64,000 nucleotides of DNA from Bradyrhizobium amphicarpaeae (GTDB lineage: Bacteria > Pseudomonadota > Alphaproteobacteria > Rhizobiales > Xanthobacteraceae): positions 2,510,001 through 2,574,000 of the forward strand of contig NZ_CP029426.2 in NCBI RefSeq assembly GCF_002266435.3, in the 5' to 3' direction. A program made the translations under genes and the position numbers. Within the stretch, counting starts at the first letter, position 1. Each line of letters starts with the position of its first letter. Below, one piece after another: positions 51,622 to 59,446 of this stretch. The notes under the pieces were generated by a model, which searched no databases, was not told the origin of the DNA, and worked only from the letters and a program-made list of their open reading frames with translations.

Positions 51622-53202
51622 ATGAACAAGTTCGACCGGCGGAGCAGTTCTGCCGACATCCAGACTTTGCCCGACGACCTCGCCGAGGAGCTGTCCCGGC
51701 TTCCGAGCGAAGTCATCAGCGTCGATGATGCGCCCTCCATCGCGCCGCCGGTGCCGTTGTCACAGGACGAGGTCCGCACCATCGTCATCAGCCTGATGCT
51801 GACGATGTTCCTGGCCGCGCTCGACCAGACCATCGTGGCGACCGCGCTGCCGACCATCGGGCGCCAGTTCCAGGACGTCTCCAACCTGTCCTGGGTCATC
51901 ACCGCCTATCTGCTCGCCTCGACCGCGGTCGCGCCGGTGTTCGGCACGCTCAGCGACATCTATGGCCGCCGCGCGATGATCATCATCTCGCTCAGCCTGT
52001 TCGTGGCGGGCTCGGTGCTGTGCGCGATCGCACCGAGCATGCCGATGCTGATCCTGGCGCGCGGCCTTCAGGGGCTCGGCGGCGGCGGCATCATGCCCGT
52101 GGTGCAGACCGTGATCTCCGACGTCGTCTCACCCCGTGAACGCGGGCAATATCAGGCCTATTTCTCCAGCGTCTGGATGGTCGGCGGCATCCTCGGTCCG
52201 GTCATCGGCGGCGTTTTCGCCGAGCATCTGCACTGGTCGATGATCTTCTGGATCAATCTGCCGCTGACGGCCGCGGCGCTCGCGCTGCTGCTGCCGAAGA
52301 TGAAGAAGATCCCGGTGTTCCACCGCAAGCGCAAGGTCGACTGGCTCGGCGGCGTGCTGCTGATGGCCTCCGCCGTCGTGTTCATGCTGGTGCTGACCTG
52401 GGGCGGCACGCGCTATCCCTGGCTGTCGCCGACCGTGCTGGCGATGGTGGGTGGCGCGGTCGCGCTTGCCGTCAGCTTCGTCTGGCACGCGCGTCGCGCG
52501 GACGAGCCGTTCCTGCCGCTGCCGTTGCTCGGCGGAAGCGTCGTGCCGTTCGGGCTGATGGCCGGCGGTTGTGCGCTCGGTGCGATCACGGGGCTCACGG
52601 TCCAGCTCCCGCTCTACTACGAATCCGTCTATCATCTCAGCGCGAGCGAGGCGGGTCTTGCGCTGATTCCGCTGGCTGCCGTTTCGACCATCGGCGCCGC
52701 CGTCGCCGGCCGCACCATGGCGCGGGCCAAACACTACAAGCGCGTCGCCATCGTCGGCACGTCCTGGGCTGCGCTGTGCGGCCTCGGCCTCACGCTGGCG
52801 ACGCTGCCGCTATGGGGCCTGCTGACGCTGATGGCGGCGTTTGCGCTCGGCCTCGGCACGACCTTCCCGGTCTGCGTGGTCTCGGTGCAGAATTCGGTCG
52901 CGCGGCCGCAGGTCGGCACCATCACCGGCGCCTTGAATTTCTTCCGCTCGCTGATGTCGTCCTTTACGGTTGCGGCGTTCGCGGCCATCCTGCTGATCGC
53001 GCTCGGTGCCGACATTCCCCTCGGTGAGCATCACGCTGCAGGCAGCGTCGCGATCCCCGCCGACGACATGCGGCACGCGTTCCGCTACGTGTTCGGCGCC
53101 GCTACCGCGCTGATGACCACGGCGGCGCTGTGCCTGATCTCGATGGAGGAGCGGCCGCTGGCCGGTCCCTCGGCGAAGCAGCCCGTCGAGATGGCGGAGT
53201 AG
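51622..53202 (+). CDS. DHA2-family MFS drug exporter
   Basis: A 526-residue protein, start at 51622 (MNKFDRRSSSADIQ). A 50-residue cytosolic lead is followed by about 14 helices, as in the DHA2 (EmrB/QacA) group. Landmarks: FLAALDQTIVATALPTIGRQF in helix 1, GTLSDIYGRRAMII loop 2-3 and LILARGLQGLGGGGIMPVVQTVISD in helices 4-5. A proton-driven exporter of drugs or toxic compounds. It converges with the kinase gene with only 3 bp between. Confidence 0.88.
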   Translation: MNKFDRRSSSADIQTLPDDLAEELSRLPSEVISVDDAPSIAPPVPLSQDEVRTIVISLMLTMFLAALDQTIVATALPTIGRQFQDVSNLSWVITAYLLASTAVAPVFGTLSDIYGRRAMIIISLSLFVAGSVLCAIAPSMPMLILARGLQGLGGGGIMPVVQTVISDVVSPRERGQYQAYFSSVWMVGGILGPVIGGVFAEHLHWSMIFWINLPLTAAALALLLPKMKKIPVFHRKRKVDWLGGVLLMASAVVFMLVLTWGGTRYPWLSPTVLAMVGGAVALAVSFVWHARRADEPFLPLPLLGGSVVPFGLMAGGCALGAITGLTVQLPLYYESVYHLSASEAGLALIPLAAVSTIGAAVAGRTMARAKHYKRVAIVGTSWAALCGLGLTLATLPLWGLLTLMAAFALGLGTTFPVCVVSVQNSVARPQVGTITGALNFFRSLMSSFTVAAFAAILLIALGADIPLGEHHAAGSVAIPADDMRHAFRYVFGAATALMTTAALCLISMEERPLAGPSAKQPVEMAE

Positions 53203-53205
53203 GGC

Positions 53206-55686
53206 TCAGCCCGCGCCGTTCGGGAAGCTGCTCTTGCGGGGCAGCAGGATCGTGAATTCGGTGAACTCGCCAGGCTTGGTCGCGACGTCGATCGTGCCGC
53301 CATGCTGCTTCACCACGATGTCGTGGCTCATCGACAGGCCGAGGCCGGTGCCTTCACCGGCCGGCTTGGTGGTGAAGAACGGATTGAACATTTTCTCCTT
53401 CACCTCGTCCGGGATGCCGGTGCCGTTGTCGCGGATGCGGATCTCGACGTGGTCGCCGCGGTCGCGGGTCGCGGCGGTCACGACCGGCTCGTAACCGGCC
53501 GTCTCGGTCTCCGCCTTGCGGCTGGCGACCGCGTGGAAGCCGTTCGAAATCAGGTTGAGCAGCACCCGCGTGATCTCCTGCGGGAACAATTCGGCCGCGC
53601 CTGCGGCCTTATCGAGCTCGCGTTTCAGCGTCACGTCGAACTGCGGCTGCTCGGCGCGGGCGCCGTGATAGGCGAGATTGAGGCTCTCTTCCACCAGCGC
53701 GTTGACGTCGCTCGACCGATGCTCGCCGCCGCCCTCGCGCGAATGCAGCAGCATGTTCTTGACGATGGAATCGGCGCGCCGTCCGTGCTGCACGATCTTG
53801 CCGAGATTGTCCTTCAGCAGTCCCGTGAGCTCGTCGACTTCGCTGCGAACGTCGTCCGCGAGCGTCACGGGCGCGAGCACCTCGTTCAGCTCGTCGGTCA
53901 ATTCGGCGGAGAGCGAGGCAAAATTGTTGACGAAGTTGAGCGGGTTCTTGATCTCATGCGCAATGCCGGCGGTGAGCTGGCCGAGCGATGCCAGCTTCTC
54001 GGTCTGGACGAGCCGATCCTGCGCCGCGCGCAGATCGTCGAGCGACTTTGCTAGCTCCCGCGTGCGGTCCTGCACTTCATTGAACAGCCGCGTGTTCTCG
54101 ATCGCGATCACGGCCTGGTCGGCGAAGGTCTTGAGCAGGCTGATGGCCTTGTCCGGGAAATAGCCGGCTTGCGGCCGCGTCACCGCAATGGTGCCGATCG
54201 CGACGCCGTCGCGCAGCATCGGCACCACGAGGATGCTGCGATAGCCGCGCGTCCGCGCCAGCTTCTTCATGGCCTCGGTGAGATCGGGCTCGTTCTGCAT
54301 GTCGTTGCGGAAGGCATATTCTCCGCTCGTCGCCACCCGGCTGTGGATGCCCGGCGACGAAAGCGCTGCCGGGAACGAGCCGAGCAGGTCGGCATTGCCG
54401 GCTTCATTGTCGGTCGTGAAGGCGGCCAGATGCAGCATGCCGTCGATGACGCGGGTGACGGTGGACGAATGTCCGCCGATCAGCGTCTTGGCGCTATCGG
54501 AGATGGCCTGGAACACCGGCGTGACGTCGGCAGGCGACGCCGCGATCACCTTGAGGATGTCGGCCGTCGCGGTCTGACGCTCCAGCGCCTCCCGCGTCGC
54601 ATTGAACAGGCTGACATTCTTGATCGCGATCACCGCCTGGTCGGCAAAGGTCTGCAGCAGCCGCACATGATGCTCGGCAAACGCGCCGGTCGCCCGGCGC
54701 GTGACGATGATGATGCCGATCGCCTCGTCCCCGCTCATCAAGGGCACGAACAGCATGCTGCGATAGCCGCGGGCGCGGGCGATGTCGCGCGCCGCTGGCT
54801 CGAACTCGGTATCGGGCAATTGCGCCGCGGTGCCCTTGGCCACGAGCGAATAGGGCGGGAACTGCACGAACGGCACCGGAAACGACGCCTGCAGCACGTG
54901 ATCACCGGCCGGATCGGTCGGTGTGAATGCGGCAAGGTGCGCGGCACCGTCGACATAGCGCAGCACGGCCGTGGAGAAGCCGCCGATCAGCCGGTTGGCG
55001 TTGGCGGCGATGGCGTCGAACACCGGCTGCACGTCGGACGGCGAAGCCGCCATCACCTTCAGGATGTCAGCGGTTGCGGTCTGGCGTTCCAGCGTCTCTT
55101 TCGTCTCGTTGAACAGCCGCGCATTCTCGATCGCGATCACGGCCTGGTCGGCAAAGGTCTGCAGCAACTGCACGAGGTCGGGCGCGAACGCGCCCGTTAC
55201 GGTGCGCGTGACGCTGATCATGCCGACCGGCGTGCCCCGGTTCATCAGCGGCATGAACAGCACGCTGCGGAAGCCGCGCAGCCGGGCCAGATCGCGGTTC
55301 AGCTGCGGCACGTCAGCGGCTTCGCTGTCGGGAAACTGGATCGTCTCGCCGCCACGCACCAGTGCAAAAGTCGGAAACTCGGCGATCTTGCGCGGAAACG
55401 ACGCCTTCAGCCCTTCGTCGGCCTCCGGGCTGGTCGGCGTGTAGGCCACGAGGTGCAACTCGTCCCCGATGAACTGGAGCACGGTGGCGGAGAAGCCGTC
55501 GAGCAGGCGCCTGGAACTCGACGCAATCGCCTCGAATACCGGCCGCGCATCGGAGGGCGAGGCCGCGATGGTGCGCAGGATCTCGGCGCTGGCGCTTTGG
55601 CGATCCCGTGCAGTCGCGAGCGCACTGCGCAGCTGCGCATTCTCGGCTGCGAGCTCATCGGCGACATCATGGGAAGGGTCGGTCAT
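53206..55686 (-). CDS. Soluble histidine kinase with three tandem GAF domains
   Basis: An 826-residue protein with no membrane segment; start at 55684-55686 (MTDPSHDVADELAAEN). After a short coiled coil come three GAF domains of about 170 residues each (about 40-200, 210-375, 380-545), joined by near-identical linkers (TFADQAVIAIENARLF, TFADQAVIAIKNVSLF, TFADQAVIAIENTRLF; ERQTATADILKVMAASPSDV and its second copy). The HisKA H box has H578 in GIAHEIKNPLNFVNNF, and the ATPase has IRDNGTGIP and GTGLGLSMS. The cytosolic GAFs probably sense small molecules. No response regulator is adjacent. Confidence 0.9.
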   Translation of the reverse strand: MTDPSHDVADELAAENAQLRSALATARDRQSASAEILRTIAASPSDARPVFEAIASSSRRLLDGFSATVLQFIGDELHLVAYTPTSPEADEGLKASFPRKIAEFPTFALVRGGETIQFPDSEAADVPQLNRDLARLRGFRSVLFMPLMNRGTPVGMISVTRTVTGAFAPDLVQLLQTFADQAVIAIENARLFNETKETLERQTATADILKVMAASPSDVQPVFDAIAANANRLIGGFSTAVLRYVDGAAHLAAFTPTDPAGDHVLQASFPVPFVQFPPYSLVAKGTAAQLPDTEFEPAARDIARARGYRSMLFVPLMSGDEAIGIIIVTRRATGAFAEHHVRLLQTFADQAVIAIKNVSLFNATREALERQTATADILKVIAASPADVTPVFQAISDSAKTLIGGHSSTVTRVIDGMLHLAAFTTDNEAGNADLLGSFPAALSSPGIHSRVATSGEYAFRNDMQNEPDLTEAMKKLARTRGYRSILVVPMLRDGVAIGTIAVTRPQAGYFPDKAISLLKTFADQAVIAIENTRLFNEVQDRTRELAKSLDDLRAAQDRLVQTEKLASLGQLTAGIAHEIKNPLNFVNNFASLSAELTDELNEVLAPVTLADDVRSEVDELTGLLKDNLGKIVQHGRRADSIVKNMLLHSREGGGEHRSSDVNALVEESLNLAYHGARAEQPQFDVTLKRELDKAAGAAELFPQEITRVLLNLISNGFHAVASRKAETETAGYEPVVTAATRDRGDHVEIRIRDNGTGIPDEVKEKMFNPFFTTKPAGEGTGLGLSMSHDIVVKQHGGTIDVATKPGEFTEFTILLPRKSSFPNGAG

Positions 55687-55772
55687 TTGCAATCCGGCTT
55701 GATGCCGCGACGGGCGCGGCACCGGGGCGGATTATCACATTCCCTGCGGCCGGAGCCAGCGTCCGGCTTGCC

Positions 55773-57407
55773 TCACGTGCCCGGCCGCGACACCTCCGTC
55801 TCCTTGCTGGTGATGAACTCCAGCAGCACCGGCACGCCCTCTTTCGTCTTCTGGATGCCGCGCTTGATCGCGGGGATGATGTCCTCCGGCCTCGTCACCC
55901 GCTCGCCATGGCCGCCGAAGGCGCGCGCCATTGCGGCATAGTCGCCGGAAATGTCGGTCGAGCGATATTTTTCGGTCGAGACCGGCATCACCTTCAATTC
56001 GATCGCCATCGAGAAATTGTTCAAAAGGATGGACATGATCGGGATGCGCTCGCGCACCGCGGTCTCGAAATCCATGCCGGTGAACCCGATCGCCGCATCG
56101 CCCCAGACGTTGATGCAAAGCTTGTCGGGCTTTGCGAGCTTCGCGCCCATCGCAAGGCCGAGACCGTAGCCGAGTTGCGTGGTCTTGCCCCAGCCGAGAT
56201 AGGTGAGGGGCTTTGTCGATTTCCAGAACGGCGAGAGCTGGTCGCGCGGGCTGCCGGCGTCGTGCGTGATGATGGTGTTGTCGATGTCGACGGTGTGCTG
56301 CAAATCCCACAGCACGCGATAGGGGCTGAGCGGCGCGTCGTTGCTCGTGAGCTTCGGCATCCATTTCGCCAGCCATTCCTTGTGCGAGGCCGCGATCTCG
56401 GCCGCGACGGCGGAGGCATCGCGGTCCGCAGTGACGGTCTTGCCGATCTCCTCCAGCAGCGCGTCGAGCACGAGGCCGGCGTCGCCGACCAGGCCGATTT
56501 TCGCTTCCACGTCCTTGTTGAGATGATTGGGATCCAGCGTGGAGTGGATGATGGTCTTGCCCTTCGGCATCGCGATGCCGAAATTTGTTTCCGTGAACGA
56601 GCAGCCGATGCCGAAGATGACATCGGCCTCGCCGAGGAAATTCGGCACCGCGCGCGGCACCGCGAGGCCGCCAGAGCCGAGCGAGAGCGGATGCGTTTCC
56701 GGAAACGAGGATTTGCCGCCGAGGCTGGTGGTCACCGGGATCGCCAGCCGCTCGGCAAGCCGCTTCAATTGCGGCCAGGCCTGCGCGTAATGCACGCCCT
56801 GGCCGGCATAGATCACCGCACGCTTGGCATTGACGAGCAGGTGGGCTGCCTCCTTCACATGGACGGGGTCGGCGCCGTAGCGGGTGCGAAGCACCGGCGT
56901 GTAGTCGAGCGGCTCCGGCACCTCCTCGTTCCACATGTCCGAGGGAATCTCGACGATCACGGGCCCGCCGCGGCCGTTCTTCAGTTTTGTAAATGCGCGG
57001 CGAAAGATGTTGCAGACTTCGGCCGCCAGGATGATCGGCTCGGAGGATTTCGAAAACGGCTTCATCGCCTCGCTGGAATTGAAGTTCGGCTCGATATGCG
57101 CAAGCCGGCGCTGATAGCCCATCGGCAGCACCAGCACGGGAACGGATTCGCCATAGCACTGTGCGACGCCGCCCATCGCGTTCTCCGCGCCGGGCCCATG
57201 CTGCATGCAGAATGCGCCGATCGAGCGCCCCGACGTCACCCGCGAGATCGCATCCGCCATGTGGATGCCGACGCGCTCCTGCCGCACCATGACGGGGCGG
57301 ATATCGGCCTTGGCAGCGTGCTCGATCAGATGGTTGACGGGATAGCCGCAGAGGATCTCGATCCCCTCGCGCCGCATGATTTCCGCAATGGCGGTGCCGA
57401 GCTTCAT
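55773..57407 (-). CDS. Thiamin-diphosphate-dependent enzyme (acetolactate synthase-like)
   Basis: A 544-residue protein of the large ThDP family. The PYR domain has the catalytic glutamate in MVRQERVGIHMADA; the PP domain has the metal/ThDP motif GDAAIGFTGMDFETAVRERIP followed by the NNFSM end. The middle domain (about 190-320) holds the FAD/regulatory-type Rossmann. It differs from AHAS large subunit by shorter length and by an N-terminus lacking the anthranilate-type residues, so oxalyl-CoA decarboxylase, sulfoacetaldehyde or a carboligase are alternatives; the substrate cannot be named. Monocistronic. Confidence 0.8.
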   Translation of the reverse strand: MKLGTAIAEIMRREGIEILCGYPVNHLIEHAAKADIRPVMVRQERVGIHMADAISRVTSGRSIGAFCMQHGPGAENAMGGVAQCYGESVPVLVLPMGYQRRLAHIEPNFNSSEAMKPFSKSSEPIILAAEVCNIFRRAFTKLKNGRGGPVIVEIPSDMWNEEVPEPLDYTPVLRTRYGADPVHVKEAAHLLVNAKRAVIYAGQGVHYAQAWPQLKRLAERLAIPVTTSLGGKSSFPETHPLSLGSGGLAVPRAVPNFLGEADVIFGIGCSFTETNFGIAMPKGKTIIHSTLDPNHLNKDVEAKIGLVGDAGLVLDALLEEIGKTVTADRDASAVAAEIAASHKEWLAKWMPKLTSNDAPLSPYRVLWDLQHTVDIDNTIITHDAGSPRDQLSPFWKSTKPLTYLGWGKTTQLGYGLGLAMGAKLAKPDKLCINVWGDAAIGFTGMDFETAVRERIPIMSILLNNFSMAIELKVMPVSTEKYRSTDISGDYAAMARAFGGHGERVTRPEDIIPAIKRGIQKTKEGVPVLLEFITSKETEVSRPGT

Positions 57408-57616
57408 GGCGTCTCTCTCCCTGACGAGGCTTGGCCGGTTGATCCGGCCGGTTGGATGAGAGAGGATCAGGAATCCGGGGGGCGGTAAAGTGCGGCTCGA
57501 CGCGCAGGCGGCGGGGCTGCCATGCGGGATGCTTCACGACACGTCCTGTCGCGCACATGGCGCGATCTGAAGGCTGGAGATTGACTTGAATCAACGAGCG
57601 CGTCGCGATTTCGGCA

Positions 57617-59446
57617 ATGTTTTGGATCGGTTCCGGGCAGCTGAAGACGGGAAGCGTCGACCTATCCGAGCGGCGGCGGCAAACGTATTTGGCGTGTGAT
57701 CACGTGATCGATAGTCAGCAAGCGACACGGTTGTTCTTCGGGCCACCCGTCTCATCGACGCCCGCCGGCTCATTCGTCGGGGATGCCACGCTGATTTCGC
57801 GCCGTGCGCCGCTGACGCTTCTGTTAATATCTCTTGTCATATCTCTCGGCGCCATCGCGGCTGTCTGGTGGTGGCTTGGCCTGCCGGCGGACCTCGCGCG
57901 CGCACCGATCGATCCGAACGACAAGGTGCAGTGCATATCCTACGCTCCCTTCCGCAGTCACCAAACCTCGCTGTCGCCGGCGACGCAGGTGTCGCGGGAG
58001 CAGATCGCGGAGGACCTCGCCCAGCTCGCGAAGGTCACCGATTGCATCCGTACCTATGCGACCGATCTCGGTCTCGACCAGATCCCCGGGCTTGCGGCCG
58101 AGGCGGGCCTGAAAGTCATTCAGGGCATTTTTCTCGACAGGGACCGACGCAAGAATTCAGAACAGATCGCGGCGGGCATTCGCCTTGCCCGGGATTATCC
58201 CGGGACCGTCATCGCACTCGTCGTCGGCAACGAGGTCTTGCTGCGCAAGGAGATGGCGGCATCCGAACTCGCTGCCGCGATCCGGACCGTCAAGGCGCAG
58301 GCCGGCGTCCCCGTGACCTATGCCGACGTCTGGGAGTTCTGGCTGGGCAACCGCGAACTCGACGATGCCGTCGACTTCGTCACGATCCACATCCTGCCCT
58401 ATTGGGAGAACGTGCCAATTCCGGCAGAACGTGCCGCGGCGCATGCCGGCGAGATTCGGCGGCGGGTCGCGTCGGCCTTTCCAGGAAAGGAAATCTTGAT
58501 CGGAGAGTTCGGCTGGCCCAGCGCCGGGCGGATGCGGGAGTCGGCCCTGCCGTCACGCATCAACCAGGCCCGGGCGGTTTCCGAGGTTCTCGACCTGGCC
58601 CGGCGCGAAAATTTCCGCGTCAACCTGTTCGAGGCCTATGATGAAGGGTGGAAGCAGGAGCTCGAGGGCACGGTCGGCGGATCCTGGGGGCTGTTCGATT
58701 CCCTGTGGCGCACGCTGAAATATCCGCCCGGCGTTCCCGTCAGGAATTATCCGCTCTGGAAACTGCAGATGTGCAGCGGGCTGGCGCTGGCCATCCTCGT
58801 GTTCAGCGCAGCGTGGCTGAGGTCGCGCCGCACGCCGACGCAGCCCAGGGCGGTGGTGTGGGTCGCGGTCGGCGTATCGGCAACCACGGCCGGAATCCTG
58901 TTCGGCGTTTCCGCGCAGAAGATGTTCTATGAAAGCTCCGGCGTGGGCGGCTGGCTGCTGTGGGGCTCGTTTCTGGCGGCGGCAACGGCGTCGCCGTTGT
59001 TTGGCGCAAACGCCTTGATGTCGGGTCGCGGGTTGCCCGGTCTTCTCGATGTGCTGGGCCCCAAGCAGGGGCGGGTCCGATCGGCACTGGAAATTCTGCA
59101 CGGCCTGGTTCTGATCGTGACGCTCGTCATCGGCACGGCCACAGCCATCGGCCTCGTCTTCGATCCACGCAACATCGACTTTCCGTTCTCCTCTCTTACC
59201 ATGGCGGCAGTGCCGTTCGCGGCCATCGCGCTGCTCAACCCGGCCGGCGAGGGCAGCCGTCCGCTGGCCGAGTCCATCTTTGCCGGTGTGTTCCTGGCTG
59301 CGGCGATTTACGTCGGGTTCAACGAAGGGCCGTCCAACTGGCAATCGCTCTGGACGTGCGCGGCCTTTGTGCTGCTCGCCCTGACGCTGTTACGGGTGCG
59401 AGCGTCCGATCATTCTGTGGGCGAAACAGCCGCGGTCAAGAATTGA
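57617..59446 (+). CDS. Membrane-bound GH17-type beta-glucan enzyme
   Basis: Up to 609 residues. One N-terminal helix (LTLLLISLVISLGAIAAVWWW) is followed by a periplasmic GH17 TIM-barrel (about 105-385) with acid/base E206 in VVGNEVLLRKE and nucleophile E297 in LIGEFGWPSAG. Seven or eight C-terminal helices (about 390-600) complete it. This barrel-plus-polytopic layout resembles the rhizobial beta-1,3/1,6-glucan modifying proteins next to cyclic-glucan synthesis (NdvB/NdvC) genes; NCBI often calls such proteins beta-(1-6) glucans synthase. The start is uncertain: 57617 is the longest, and GTG at 57704 is possible. It overlaps the convergent regulator gene by 11 bp at its 3' end. Confidence 0.78.
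   Translation: MFWIGSGQLKTGSVDLSERRRQTYLACDHVIDSQQATRLFFGPPVSSTPAGSFVGDATLISRRAPLTLLLISLVISLGAIAAVWWWLGLPADLARAPIDPNDKVQCISYAPFRSHQTSLSPATQVSREQIAEDLAQLAKVTDCIRTYATDLGLDQIPGLAAEAGLKVIQGIFLDRDRRKNSEQIAAGIRLARDYPGTVIALVVGNEVLLRKEMAASELAAAIRTVKAQAGVPVTYADVWEFWLGNRELDDAVDFVTIHILPYWENVPIPAERAAAHAGEIRRRVASAFPGKEILIGEFGWPSAGRMRESALPSRINQARAVSEVLDLARRENFRVNLFEAYDEGWKQELEGTVGGSWGLFDSLWRTLKYPPGVPVRNYPLWKLQMCSGLALAILVFSAAWLRSRRTPTQPRAVVWVAVGVSATTAGILFGVSAQKMFYESSGVGGWLLWGSFLAAATASPLFGANALMSGRGLPGLLDVLGPKQGRVRSALEILHGLVLIVTLVIGTATAIGLVFDPRNIDFPFSSLTMAAVPFAAIALLNPAGEGSRPLAESIFAGVFLAAAIYVGFNEGPSNWQSLWTCAAFVLLALTLLRVRASDHSVGETAAVKN

Noticed and set aside
55608..57594. Two 600-codon open frames across the ThDP enzyme gene
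   Set aside because: Both are out-of-frame or antisense products of high GC; only the 544-codon frame has ThDP motifs.
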